A DNA stretch of 64,000 nucleotides from Pseudomonas shirazensis (GCF_014268785.2 NZ_JABWRD020000001.1:571001-635000), one strand, 5' to 3'. Positions 7,774 through 16,052 are shown, counted from the stretch's first letter. Numbers and translations are program-made. The notes: generated from the sequence alone by a model not told the origin.

Positions 7774-8982
7774 TCACTCAGTCATCAGCGCAGCCGTTTG
7801 CTGGCTGTGCAGCTTTCTCGATGCCTGCAGTGCCACCAGCAGCACTGCACAGGCTGCTACCAAGGCCAGGGCGAATCCAGCGTGGACACCCGCGCTGTCA
7901 ACGATTCGCCCGGCACCCGCAGCGCCCATAGCCACGCCAACATTCAGCCCAGCCAGCAGCCAGGTCATGCCCTCAGTTACTTGCTGTTCAGGGACCAACC
8001 GCTCGATCAGGGTCATCGCCACAATCATGGTGGGTGCGAAGCACAGGCCCGCCACCAGTACTGCGCCCGCCAGGGCAGGGATGCTGCCCGCAAGCATCAG
8101 CGGCAGCGTGGTTACGGCAGTAGCGGCTGCACCGATGAGCAACTGTCGATGCAGCGCAAAGTTCGTCTGCAAAACCCCAAACAGCAAGCCGGACGCGCAA
8201 GAGCCGAGCGCATAGGCGGCCAGTACCACGCTCGCAGCTGCCGGGCGCTGAAGCTGCTCGGCAAATGCCACGCTGGCGATATCGACGGTGCCGACAATGA
8301 TGCCCATGCACACCATCAACAGCGTCAGCAGGCGCACGCTGCCCAGGCGGATGACCGAGCATGATGGTGCAGCCAGATTATCGGCAGCAGCAACGCCTGG
8401 CTCGGTAGCACGTTGAAGCAGCAGCGCAGTCACGCCAAGCGCCAATACGCTTGCGCTCACCAACAGCGCAGCTTCTGGAAACACCGCCACAGACAAGCCG
8501 ACCGCAAGCGGTGGCCCGAGGATGAACGTCACTTCGTCAAAGACCGTTTCCAGCGAATACGCCGTTTGCAGGCAGGGCTGGCCGCGATACAGGGCGGTCC
8601 AGCGGGCCCGCACCATTGCCGATATGCTTGGCATGAACCCGGCGAGCAGTGCTGCGATGAACAAACACCAGACTGGCGCCTGCCACCTGGCGCTGGCGGC
8701 CAGCATCAACAGGCCGACCACGCTGATCGCGGTCGCGACCGGCAACACGCGGCGTTGCCCATGCAGATCAACCAGCCGCGACAGCTGCGGCGAGAGCAGG
8801 GCGTAGGTCAGCACAAAGGTCGCCGAGACCAGGCCTGCCAGGGCATAACTGCCGTAGAGTTGGGATAACAGGGTGATGATGCCGATACCGGTCATTGGCA
8901 GAGGTAGCCGCGCCAGCAGGCCTGCGGCGGTAAAAGCAGGGCTGCCAGGTGCGGTGAACAGTGCTCGATAGGTGGGGGCCAT
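7774..8982 (-). CDS. MFS transporter (probable drug/metabolite exporter)
   Basis: 402 residues from the ATG at 8982, chosen for AGGAGATCCCT in front of it; an upstream in-frame ATG at 9069 would overlap the operator region. About 12 hydrophobic segments and the MFS loop 2-3 motif as LSRLVDLHGQRRVL. It is transcribed away from a TetR-type regulator gene across a 135-bp region with two palindromes, the standard arrangement for a repressed efflux gene. The substrate is unknown. The 3' end abuts a chemotaxis-gene scar. Confidence 0.85.
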   Translation of the reverse strand: MAPTYRALFTAPGSPAFTAAGLLARLPLPMTGIGIITLLSQLYGSYALAGLVSATFVLTYALLSPQLSRLVDLHGQRRVLPVATAISVVGLLMLAASARWQAPVWCLFIAALLAGFMPSISAMVRARWTALYRGQPCLQTAYSLETVFDEVTFILGPPLAVGLSVAVFPEAALLVSASVLALGVTALLLQRATEPGVAAADNLAAPSCSVIRLGSVRLLTLLMVCMGIIVGTVDIASVAFAEQLQRPAAASVVLAAYALGSCASGLLFGVLQTNFALHRQLLIGAAATAVTTLPLMLAGSIPALAGAVLVAGLCFAPTMIVAMTLIERLVPEQQVTEGMTWLLAGLNVGVAMGAAGAGRIVDSAGVHAGFALALVAACAVLLVALQASRKLHSQQTAALMTE

Positions 8983-9035
8983 AGGGATCTCCTGAAATGC
9001 CGACTTGCATGTGCATTGCCCATGCAGGGAAAATA

Positions 9036-9081
9036 CATACGCTGTGTATGAAAGTGATCGTATATTCATACGCTGCGTATG
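9036..9081. promoter_or_regulatory. Twin palindromic operators between MFS and TetR genes
   Basis: CATACGCTGTGTATG (9036-9050) and CATACGCTGCGTATG (9067-9081) are near-perfect inverted repeats with centres 31 bp apart, about three helical turns, so both lie on one DNA face. They occupy the divergent promoter region of the MFS gene and the TetR gene. Binding by that TetR protein is inferred. Confidence 0.8.
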
Positions 9082-9117
9082 TAAATCATCATTCAGGCCT
9101 TAGCCAGGAGAACGCAG

Positions 9118-9705
9118 ATGGTTCGTCGCACCCGTGTCGAGATGGAAGAAACCCGCGCAGCCTTGCTCGCCACCGCGCGCAAGGTGTTCACCGAGCGTGG
9201 CTATGCCGACACTTCAATGGATGACCTGACCGCCCAGGCGGGCTTTACCCGCGGCGCGCTATATCACCACTTTGGTGACAAGAAAGGGCTGCTGGCGGCG
9301 GTGGTCGAGCAGGTCGACAGTGAGGTGGACGCACGGCTGCAGGCCATTTCTGATTCAGCTGAAAATCCGTGGGAAGGCTTCAGCGGTCGCTGCCAGGCCT
9401 ATCTGCAGATGGCCCTCGAGCCGGAAATCCAGCGCCTTTTGCTGCGGGATGCCCGAGCGGTGCTGGGCCCTGCCTCGGCCGAGGCGCAGCGCCACTGTGT
9501 CGAGTCGATGACGGGGTTGATCAATGAACTGATGGCGCAGGGCGTAGTAGCCAAGACCGACTCCGAAGCAATGGCATCGTTGATCTACGGCAGTTTGTCG
9601 GAGGCGGCGTTCTGGATCGCGGAGGGCGACCAAGGCTCCCGTCGGCTGGAGCGGGCCAGCGCGGCATTGGAGTTGCTGCTGGGCGGTTTGCTGCTTGGAG
9701 CATGA
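9118..9705 (+). CDS. TetR/AcrR-family transcriptional repressor
   Basis: 195 residues, ATG 9118 with CCAGGAG upstream. The N-terminal TetR helix-turn-helix is clear (ARKVFTERGYADTSMDDLTAQAGFTRGALYHHFGDKKGLL in outline, residues about 15-60). The C-terminal two thirds form the helical ligand domain. It probably represses itself and the divergent MFS gene through the twin palindromes, with release by the transported compound. Confidence 0.9.
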   Translation: MVRRTRVEMEETRAALLATARKVFTERGYADTSMDDLTAQAGFTRGALYHHFGDKKGLLAAVVEQVDSEVDARLQAISDSAENPWEGFSGRCQAYLQMALEPEIQRLLLRDARAVLGPASAEAQRHCVESMTGLINELMAQGVVAKTDSEAMASLIYGSLSEAAFWIAEGDQGSRRLERASAALELLLGGLLLGA

Positions 9706-9750
9706 TCCAAGGATCTCTGGATACCTGCATGAATATGCCTAATGATGCTG

Positions 9751-9763
9751 TGAAATCGTTTCA
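9751..9763 (+). promoter_or_regulatory. MetR-type binding site upstream of mesX
   Basis: TGAAATCGTTTCA fits TGAA-N5-TTCA, the known MetR recognition pattern, as a perfect inverted repeat. It lies about 137 bp before the mesX start. A candidate -10 (TAAAAT, 9815-9820) is 51 bp downstream, so the site is placed for activation. This ties the pair to methionine/homocysteine control. Confidence 0.65.
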
Positions 9764-9899
9764 TTAGTTCGCACACAGCCAACAACCTAGACTACGTCCT
9801 ACTTAGTTACGCGATAAAATTGAAGTTCGAGTTGCCCACTGCTGGAAATGCGCGTTCGGGTTTCGGGTTTCATCTCGCTCAACAGGATGTCAGGTTGCG

Positions 9900-10883
9900 A
9901 TGAATAACCAGTTTGCCTTTACCCTGAAAAGTCTTCGTTTCGACGAACACTATCAACCCTGCGAAAAGACCCGCATCACCACTAACTTTGCCAATTTGGC
10001 GCGCGGCAGTAATCGCCGGAAGAACTTGCGCAATACCCTGCAGATGATCGACAACCGCTTCAATGCCTTGGCCCATTGGGACAACCCGACAGCGGATCGC
10101 TACAGCGTCGAACTGGATATCATTTCGGTTGAAATGGACCTCGGTACGTCTGACAGCGCGCGCGGCCTGCCATTGATCGAGATATTGAAGGCGACCGTAG
10201 TGGATCGCGTCACCGGCGAGCGTACCCAGGGCATGGTGGGCAACAACTTCTCCTCCTACGTGCGTGATTACGACTTCAGTGTGCTGTTGTTGCAGCACAA
10301 CAAAGGCGCGTCCGAGTTTGCCGTTCCGGAGAACTTCGGCGAGCTGCACGGCAAGCTGTTCCAGCACTTCGTCAATTCCAGCGCCTACCGCGAACACTTC
10401 GCCAAACCTCCGGTTATCTGCCTGAGCGTTTCCACCAGCAGGACTTATCAGCGCACTGACAATCACCACCCGGTGTTGGGTATCGAGTACCGCCAGGACG
10501 AGTATTCGCTGACCGATGAATACTTCAAACAGATGGGATTGAAGGTGCGTTACTTCATGCCGCCCAACAGCGTTGCGCCGCTGGCGTTTTATTTCTCCGG
10601 TGATCTGCTGGCCGATTACACAACGCTTGAACTGGTCAGCACCATCAGCACAATGGACACCTTCCAAAAGATCTATCGCCCCGAGATCTACAACGCCAAT
10701 TCCGTGGCGGGCAAGTCGTACCGGCCAAGCCTGCAACATGAGGATTATTCATTGACGCGCATTGTCTATGACCGTGAAGAGCGCAGTCGGCTGGCGCAAG
10801 AACAGGGCCAGTTTGTCGCTGAACACTTCATCAAACCTCACCGCGCTGTTCTCGAACAGTGGGCCGCCAATTACGCGGTTTGA
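9900..10883 (+). CDS. mesX: DUF1852 protein, partner of the folate-independent methionine synthase
   Basis: 327 residues, start ATG 9900. The protein is recognised as DUF1852 (opening FAFTLKSLRFDEHYQPC; later YVRDYDFSVLLLQHNKGASEFAVPENF). It has no signal peptide or membrane span. Published genetics show that the MesD-type core methionine synthase needs a DUF1852 protein and oxygen, but neither folate nor cobalamin, to make methionine from homocysteine. The methyl donor is not established. It is followed after 27 bp by mesD, and a MetR-type box lies upstream. Confidence 0.9.
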   Translation: MNNQFAFTLKSLRFDEHYQPCEKTRITTNFANLARGSNRRKNLRNTLQMIDNRFNALAHWDNPTADRYSVELDIISVEMDLGTSDSARGLPLIEILKATVVDRVTGERTQGMVGNNFSSYVRDYDFSVLLLQHNKGASEFAVPENFGELHGKLFQHFVNSSAYREHFAKPPVICLSVSTSRTYQRTDNHHPVLGIEYRQDEYSLTDEYFKQMGLKVRYFMPPNSVAPLAFYFSGDLLADYTTLELVSTISTMDTFQKIYRPEIYNANSVAGKSYRPSLQHEDYSLTRIVYDREERSRLAQEQGQFVAEHFIKPHRAVLEQWAANYAV

Positions 10884-10910
10884 GCCGTTAACAGAATAAG
10901 GTTATCTACC

Positions 10911-11933
10911 GTGAAAAAACTGCTACCCACTTCGACTGCCGGCAGCCTGCCGAAACCTTCCTGGCTGGCCCAGCCCGAAACGCTCTGGTCGCCCTGGAAG
11001 CTGCAGGGCGATGAACTGACCGAGGGTAAACAGGATGCTCTGCGTCTGGCGTTGCAAGCGCAGCAATTGGCGGGCATCGATATCGTCAGTGACGGTGAGC
11101 AAACCCGTCAGCATTTCGTCACCACGTTCATCGAGCTTTTGAGCGGGGTTGATTTCGAAAAGCGCGAAACTGTCAGGATCCGTGACCGTTACGATGCCAG
11201 CGTGCCAACCGTCGTCGGCGCTGTTGCGCGGACAAGACCGGTGTTTGTCGAAGACGCCAGGTACCTGCGCCAGCTGACCGATGAGCCGATCAAGTGGGCA
11301 CTGCCGGGCCCCATGACCATGATCGATACGCTTTACGACAGCCATTACAAAAGCCGGGAAAAGCTGGCGTGGGAATTTGCCAAGATCCTCAATCAGGAAG
11401 CCAGAGAACTGGAAGCGGCCGGCGTCGACATCATCCAATTCGACGAACCGGCCTTCAATGTGTTCTTCGACGAAGTCAACGACTGGGGCGTCGCTGCTCT
11501 GGAGCGGGCAGTCGAAGGCCTGAAGTGCGAAACTGCGGTGCATATCTGCTACGGCTACGGCATCAAGGCCAACACCGACTGGAAGAAGACCCTCGGCACG
11601 CAATGGCGTCAGTACGAAGAGGCGTTTCCGAAACTGCAGAAGTCCAGCATCGACATCATCTCGCTGGAATGCCACAACTCCCATGTGCCAATGGACCTGA
11701 TCGAGCTGATCCGTGGCAAGAAGGTAATGGTCGGCGCGATCGATGTTGCGAATCACACCATCGAAACGCCCGAAGAGGTGGCCAACACCTTGCGCAAAGC
11801 GCTGCAGTTCGTCGATGCCGACAAGCTGTACCCGTGCACCAACTGTGGCATGGCGCCGTTGCCCCGGCAGGTTGCCCAGGGCAAGCTGAGCGCGCTGAGT
11901 GCGGGTGCAGAGATCGTTCGCCGAGAGCTCTGA
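10911..11933 (+). CDS. mesD: Core methionine synthase, folate-independent (MesD family)
   Basis: 340 residues, about the size of the C-terminal catalytic half of MetE and lacking the N-terminal folate-binding half. The zinc ligands expected from MetE are visible: His211 and Cys213 in VHICYGYG, Glu253 in SLECHNS, and Cys309 or Cys312 in CTNCGMAPL. The homocysteine-side motifs FDEPAFN and SDGEQ are kept. It transfers a methyl group to homocysteine. It is translated from the same operon as mesX, on which the family depends. Confidence 0.92.
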   Translation: MKKLLPTSTAGSLPKPSWLAQPETLWSPWKLQGDELTEGKQDALRLALQAQQLAGIDIVSDGEQTRQHFVTTFIELLSGVDFEKRETVRIRDRYDASVPTVVGAVARTRPVFVEDARYLRQLTDEPIKWALPGPMTMIDTLYDSHYKSREKLAWEFAKILNQEARELEAAGVDIIQFDEPAFNVFFDEVNDWGVAALERAVEGLKCETAVHICYGYGIKANTDWKKTLGTQWRQYEEAFPKLQKSSIDIISLECHNSHVPMDLIELIRGKKVMVGAIDVANHTIETPEEVANTLRKALQFVDADKLYPCTNCGMAPLPRQVAQGKLSALSAGAEIVRREL

Positions 11934-11963
11934 AGCCGCTGCCGGGCCAGTGGCGGGTCTGGC

Positions 11964-12638
11964 TTACAGATCCGCCAGCGCACCTCTGTACAGCACCGGC
12001 CCGGTCGGTTGACCGGTCGGCGAGCCGCCTTTCGGTTCAAGGCTGATCGCCAACACCACGGCCTTGCCGAGCAACCGGCTCTGGGCCTTATCAAGCTTGA
12101 GCGTGCTGCGGCCAGTCTCGGCGATCAACCCGAGCGAGACAGGCTTGCTGCCCGCAGCGATCGCCCAGAGTTGCAGGCTGTGCGCCGGGGTAATTGCAGT
12201 CAGTGCCAGCGCTTCGATGTGCAACTGGTCTGCACCAGCGTCAATCCGGAACACAGCCTGCGCAGTGTCACTCAGCAGGGTGGCGCGGTAGCGGCTGTCG
12301 TCCTGGTTGTAGATCACACCAAACACCACGGCCACCGCCAGCGCACAAGCCACCACGCCGATACGCAGCCCGTTCCACCACCCGCGTTTAGCTGGTTCAG
12401 TGACCGGCTGCGGTTCGATGCGTGCCTTGATCCGCTGCCAGACATGCTCTGCAACGGGCGACTCTGGGATAGTCTCGGTCATGCTGGCCAGGCAGGTTTG
12501 CCACTGGGCAAGCTCTGCACGCAGTGCCTTGTCCTCAAGCAACAGCCGTTCAAAGCGCCGCTGCGCCAACGCCGGCATCAAACCGACGGCGTAGTCGCCA
12601 GCCAAGGCACGGCGCAGGGCAGGGGTTTGATAGTTCAT
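11964..12638 (-). CDS. Anti-sigma factor, RskA family
   Basis: A 224-residue anti-sigma-K type protein. The N-terminal cytoplasmic part (YAVGLMPALAQRRFERLL, residues about 15-33) is the sigma-binding zinc-free anti-sigma fold. One membrane span sits near residues 92-110 (IGVVACALAVAVVFGVIY). The periplasmic RskA domain ends with HSLQLWAIAAGSKPVSLGLI and a GKAVVLAISLEPKGGSPTGQPTGPV signature. It overlaps the sigma gene by 4 bp and probably holds that sigma at the membrane until periplasmic proteolysis. Confidence 0.9.
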   Translation of the reverse strand: MNYQTPALRRALAGDYAVGLMPALAQRRFERLLLEDKALRAELAQWQTCLASMTETIPESPVAEHVWQRIKARIEPQPVTEPAKRGWWNGLRIGVVACALAVAVVFGVIYNQDDSRYRATLLSDTAQAVFRIDAGADQLHIEALALTAITPAHSLQLWAIAAGSKPVSLGLIAETGRSTLKLDKAQSRLLGKAVVLAISLEPKGGSPTGQPTGPVLYRGALADL

Positions 12639-13288
12639 GATTCAAGGCACCTGCGCAGGCGCTCCATACCGCGGCGGATCCACGACTTGACCGAGCCCAA
12701 TGGAGCTTTGAGGTGGACGGCGAGTTCGGCACAGGACAAACCCTGGAAATACGCGACGGCGATCGACTGGCGTTGCATGCCTTCAAGCGTGTCCAGGCAA
12801 CGGTTCAGCGCGCCAGCCTCGCGGGCAGTGCTCAATTGCTCATGCGCGGAAGGGCTTTGATCCTCCAGCAGCTGCGCTTCGACATCGGTCAGGGAGCGTT
12901 CACGCTGCTTGCGCAGGTGATCCACGGCCTGATTGCGGGTGATGTTGATCATCCAGGTCATTGGCGCGCAAAGGTGCATCTGGTAGCGGGAGGCGTTATG
13001 CCAGATGCGCACGAAACTCTCCTGCAGCACGTCTTCAGCCAGATCGCCGCGCCCCATGAAGCGCAGGGCAATCCCGTGCAAGCGCGGGCTGACACTGCGA
13101 TAGAGCGTTTCGAAGGCACGTCGGTCGCCCAGCGCAGTGGATGCCAGGAGCTGCGCCAACTGGTCACTTTCGGCGATTGAGATAGCTGTTCTCCAGGCAA
13201 TCGGGTTGACTGATGCGAGGCTTCGATTGCAGTCAGAGAATAGTGTAGGAAATGGGGACGGGCCATTCACTGAGCGGCGCCTGGCCAA
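12635..13288 (-). CDS. ECF sigma factor (SigK-like), partner of RskA
   Basis: Region 2 (HGIALRFMGRGDLAEDVLQESFVRIWHNASRY) and region 4 (QRQSIAVAYFQGLSCAELAVHLKAPLGSVKSWIRRGMERLRRCL) identify an ECF sigma factor of the SigK/RpoE type. The open frame has no good ATG: TTG at 13288 and GTG at 13270 are the candidates. The conserved part starts near residue 45 (DQLAQLLASTALGDRRAFE), so the true start may be later. It lies 37 bp after the fasciclin gene and overlaps the anti-sigma gene. Confidence 0.85.
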   Translation of the reverse strand: MARRRSVNGPSPFPTLFSDCNRSLASVNPIAWRTAISIAESDQLAQLLASTALGDRRAFETLYRSVSPRLHGIALRFMGRGDLAEDVLQESFVRIWHNASRYQMHLCAPMTWMINITRNQAVDHLRKQRERSLTDVEAQLLEDQSPSAHEQLSTAREAGALNRCLDTLEGMQRQSIAVAYFQGLSCAELAVHLKAPLGSVKSWIRRGMERLRRCLES

Positions 13289-13325
13289 TACCGCCGCACC
13301 TCGTCCGTTGGCGCGGCGGCAGGGC

Positions 13326-13919
13326 TCAGCCTTTGGGCATCAGGACCTTGTCGATAACCTGGATCACGCCGTTGGACTGGTACACGTCGTAGGTGGTGAT
13401 GTCGGCCACGTCACCCTTTTCATCCTTGAGGGTGATGTTGTGCGGCCCGTTCATCATCGCCCACAACGTGCCGCCCGCCACGGTGGTCAGTTCGGCTTTG
13501 CCGCCGCCCGCCTTGATCTTGGCGGCAAGGGCAGCCATGTCGAGCTTGCCGGCAACGACGTGATAGGTGAGCAGTTTACTCAGGCTGGCCTTGTTTTCCG
13601 GTTTCAGCAGCGTATCGACAGTGCCCGCGGGCAATGCCGCGAAGGCTGAGTTGACCGGCGCGAATACGGTGAACGGGCCTTTGCCTTTGAGGGTGTCGAC
13701 TAGCCCTGCCGCTTTCACTGCGGCGACCAGCGTAGTGTGATCTGCAGAGTTCACCGCGTTGTCGATGATGTCCTTGCTCGGCAACATGCTCTGGCCGCCC
13801 ACCATGACGCTGTCCTGGTTCATGCTCGCCGCTTGCGCGGTACTGATGGTGAAATTACCGGCGAAGGCGAGCGTCAGCAGGCTGGCGACCAGCTGCGTTT
13901 TCAATGCAGTGCGTTTCAT
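13326..13919 (-). CDS. Secreted fasciclin (FAS1) domain protein
   Basis: 197 residues. A signal peptide (residues 1-30, ending ISTAQAA) is followed by one FAS1 domain of about 140 residues with the H1 motif (PFTVFAPVNSAFAALP), the YHVV box (LLTYHVVAGKLD) and the C-terminal H2 (VIQVIDKVLMPKG). Bacterial FAS1 proteins act outside the inner membrane in adhesion or surface interaction. Here it heads an operon with a sigma and anti-sigma pair, so it is a plausible target or sensor partner of that system. AAGGA precedes the ATG at 13919. Confidence 0.9.
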   Translation of the reverse strand: MKRTALKTQLVASLLTLAFAGNFTISTAQAASMNQDSVMVGGQSMLPSKDIIDNAVNSADHTTLVAAVKAAGLVDTLKGKGPFTVFAPVNSAFAALPAGTVDTLLKPENKASLSKLLTYHVVAGKLDMAALAAKIKAGGGKAELTTVAGGTLWAMMNGPHNITLKDEKGDVADITTYDVYQSNGVIQVIDKVLMPKG

Positions 13920-14095
13920 GGTGGTGATCCTTGCAGGAGGTATCGGCCAGGAAGGTCTGTCCGTGCTTGATATACGCGCGGGCCGGTGAGTTGGATGCAG
14001 TAAGGGCGACTTTTATTTTTTGGGCGGGCGGGGCAAGCGCGGTGTTCTGGCGAGGCGGCTTGCTAAACAGAGGGCTGGCGGTTAACGTCGTTGTC

Positions 14096-14167
14096 ATGAG
14101 CACACTGCGCAGCACTTCGACTACCACCACCACGACCACCAGTGACGGGTCGAGGGTGCCTGCGTGA
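14096..14167 (+). CDS. Threonine-rich leader peptide (predicted)
   Basis: A 23-codon frame in which 9 residues are Thr, seven of them consecutive (codons 9-15: ACT ACC ACC ACC ACG ACC ACC). It stops with TGA at 14165-14167, 20 bp before an intrinsic terminator. That is the layout of amino-acid biosynthetic leader peptides such as thrL. No strong ribosome site precedes the ATG; an in-frame TTG at 14060 with GAGG at 14052 would give a longer peptide with an added VNVVV segment. Translation is not proven. Confidence 0.55.
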   Translation: MSTLRSTSTTTTTTTSDGSRVPA

Positions 14168-14187
14168 GTTGATCGAACAGCGCCCCC

Positions 14188-14223
14188 AAAGACCCGCCAG
14201 CAATGGATCGGGTCTTTTTTTTT
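14188..14223 (+). terminator. Intrinsic terminator / attenuator before the cysteine hydrolase
   Basis: AAAGACCCG (14188-14196) and CGGGTCTTT (14209-14217) form a perfect 9-bp stem followed by a run of T (14215-14223). The 5' arm can pair instead with CGGGTC at 14146-14151, just after the Thr codons, giving an antiterminator. CGACC (14133-14137) with GGTCG (14148-14152), plus CACC (14125-14128) with GGTG (14155-14158), gives the competing 1:2 helix. All three pairings of a ribosome-stalling attenuator are therefore present. Confidence 0.75.
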
Positions 14224-14258
14224 GCCCTGATTTTTATCACTGACGTAAGGATACGAGC

Positions 14259-14777
14259 ATGTATGCACTTCTGATTCTCGACATGCAGGTTGGACTGGTG
14301 CATGGGCCGGACAAGCCGTGGCGCATCGGGCAGGTCATCGATAATTTGAACGTGCTCATGGAGCAGGCTCGAGACAAGGGCGCGCCTGTCTTTCTCGCCC
14401 GCCATGTGGGGCCAGCAGGGACTGCAATAGAGCCGGGTAGTCCACTGACGCAGATCATCCCGCAGTTGCAGTTGCAGGGTGACGAAGTGATCTTCGAGAA
14501 GCGCCGGCCCAGCGCCTTTACCCACACCGATCTAGCCGAGCAACTGCGTGAACATGGCTGTGAAGGCGTGATCGTGACCGGGATGAAAACCCAGTATTGC
14601 GTAGACAGCACGTGTCGGGCGGCTCGCGACAGTGGCTTTGATGCAGTGCTGATTGCCGACGGTCATACCTGCTCCGACACCCCCGCGCTCGGTGCCGAGG
14701 CCATCGTCGCTCATCACAATGCAACGCTGGCCGGTGCATTTTGCCGCGTGGTGCCCGCTGAGGAGTGGCGCTTCTGA
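14259..14777 (+). CDS. Cysteine hydrolase, isochorismatase family
   Basis: 172 residues, ATG 14259. The isochorismatase-like fold has its catalytic Asp in ALLILDMQVG (Asp9), a Lys in IFEKRRPSAF and the nucleophilic Cys in GMKTQYCVDSTCR. Such enzymes hydrolyse amides, hydroxamates or vinyl ethers, and the substrate here is unknown. It follows a Thr-rich leader peptide and a terminator, so its expression may rise when charged tRNA-Thr is short (inference). It is convergent with lysA. Confidence 0.85.
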   Translation: MYALLILDMQVGLVHGPDKPWRIGQVIDNLNVLMEQARDKGAPVFLARHVGPAGTAIEPGSPLTQIIPQLQLQGDEVIFEKRRPSAFTHTDLAEQLREHGCEGVIVTGMKTQYCVDSTCRAARDSGFDAVLIADGHTCSDTPALGAEAIVAHHNATLAGAFCRVVPAEEWRF

Positions 14778-14780
14778 AAT

Positions 14781-14815
14781 CACGCTGATCGGCTCGGCCC
14801 GAGTCGATCAGCGTG
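14781..14815. terminator. Hairpin between convergent hydrolase and lysA genes
   Basis: CACGCTGATCG (14781-14791) and CGATCAGCGTG (14805-14815) form an 11-bp perfect stem between two converging genes. There is no long T run on either side, so it may end transcription both ways only weakly, or protect the 3' ends. Confidence 0.5.
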
Positions 14816-14819
14816 GGCC

Positions 14820-16052
14820 TTACAGTTCCAGATCCAATAGCGCCTGGATGGTTTGTCGCCGTCTGATCAGACGAATATCGCCATCCTCGATCAGCACTTC
14901 GGGCAACAACGGCCGACTGTTGTAGTTCGACGACATGGAGGCGCCGTAGGCCCCTGCGTCGTGGATCACCAGCAGGTCGCCGACACAGGCCTGGGGCAAC
15001 AACTGCGCCGCCAGCCCGTGCTCGTCCTGGGTGAAAACATCGCCTGACTCGCACAGCGGCCCAGCCACCTGAGTCAATTGCAACGGGCGCTCGACTGGAT
15101 TGCCGTCGGCATCCAGCACAGTCATCCGGTGATAACTGCCATACAACGCCGGGCGCAGCAAATCGTTGAAGCCGGCGTCGACCATGATGAAGCGGTTGCC
15201 GCCCATCTGCTTGACTGCACGCACCTCGGTCACCAGGTAGCCCGACTCGGCAAGCAAGAACCGCCCGGGCTCGATCTCCATGTGCACCTCATGGCCAAGC
15301 ATTGTTTCGATCTGGCTTTTAGCCGCCGCCCAGGTCCGGGCATAGCGCTGGATGTCGACCGGGCTGTCACCGTCCCGGTACGGTACCGATAACCCGCCGC
15401 CGATGGAGAACGCCTCGATATCCATGTCCAGCCGGTCGACCAACTCGACCATCGCCTGGGCAACCTGCTCCAGGTGCGCATAATCCACACCTGAGCCGAT
15501 GTGCATGTGCAGGCCCACCAGGTGCAGACCGTGGGCGCGGATGCAGTCGAGAGCCTCGCCGAGTTGCTCGTGCCAGATGCCATGCTTGCTGTTTTCGCCG
15601 CCGGTGTTGGTCTTGCGGCTGTGGCCGTGGCCGAAGCCCGGGTTGATCCGCAGCCACACCCGGTGCCCGGGGGAGCATTCGCCCAACTGACGCAGCATGT
15701 CGATCGAGCCCGCATTGACCTCGATGCCCGCTTCGACCACCCGCGCCAGCGTCGCGCGATCCAGCACATCGCTGGTCAGCACCAGCTCTGCTGGCTGCCG
15801 ATCAAGCGTGGCGCCTACAGCCAGGGCCCGTTCGATTTCGCCCAGTGATACCGCATCCAGGGCCAGGCCTCGCGCGCGCATCAGGCGCAGGATATGCAGA
15901 TTCGGGTTGGCTTTTTGCGCATAGCGAACCAGATCGAAGCCTTGCAACTGGTCGATCCTGGCGTTGATGGTGTTTGCGTCGTAGACCCACAACGGCGAGC
16001 CATGGCGGCGAACTGCGCTGGTCAGCAAGTGGAATGGGGCGGATTCAGGCAT
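14820..16052 (-). CDS. lysA: Diaminopimelate decarboxylase
   Basis: A 410-residue PLP enzyme that decarboxylates meso-diaminopimelate to lysine, the last step of lysine synthesis. The fold type III barrel has the PLP lysine in YAQKANPN (Lys47). The phosphate-binding glycine run is SIGGGLSVPY, the substrate motif CESGDVF is in the C-terminal part, and EPGRF is also present. It is divergent from a close LysR homologue, the same arrangement as lysA/lysR in E. coli. Many pseudomonads carry another lysA elsewhere, so this may be the regulated copy. Confidence 0.9.
   Translation of the reverse strand: MPESAPFHLLTSAVRRHGSPLWVYDANTINARIDQLQGFDLVRYAQKANPNLHILRLMRARGLALDAVSLGEIERALAVGATLDRQPAELVLTSDVLDRATLARVVEAGIEVNAGSIDMLRQLGECSPGHRVWLRINPGFGHGHSRKTNTGGENSKHGIWHEQLGEALDCIRAHGLHLVGLHMHIGSGVDYAHLEQVAQAMVELVDRLDMDIEAFSIGGGLSVPYRDGDSPVDIQRYARTWAAAKSQIETMLGHEVHMEIEPGRFLLAESGYLVTEVRAVKQMGGNRFIMVDAGFNDLLRPALYGSYHRMTVLDADGNPVERPLQLTQVAGPLCESGDVFTQDEHGLAAQLLPQACVGDLLVIHDAGAYGASMSSNYNSRPLLPEVLIEDGDIRLIRRRQTIQALLDLEL

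Noticed and set aside
14781..14815. Strong bidirectional intrinsic terminator
   Set aside because: The stem is perfect, but there is no T run on either strand, so it is listed only as a possible terminator.
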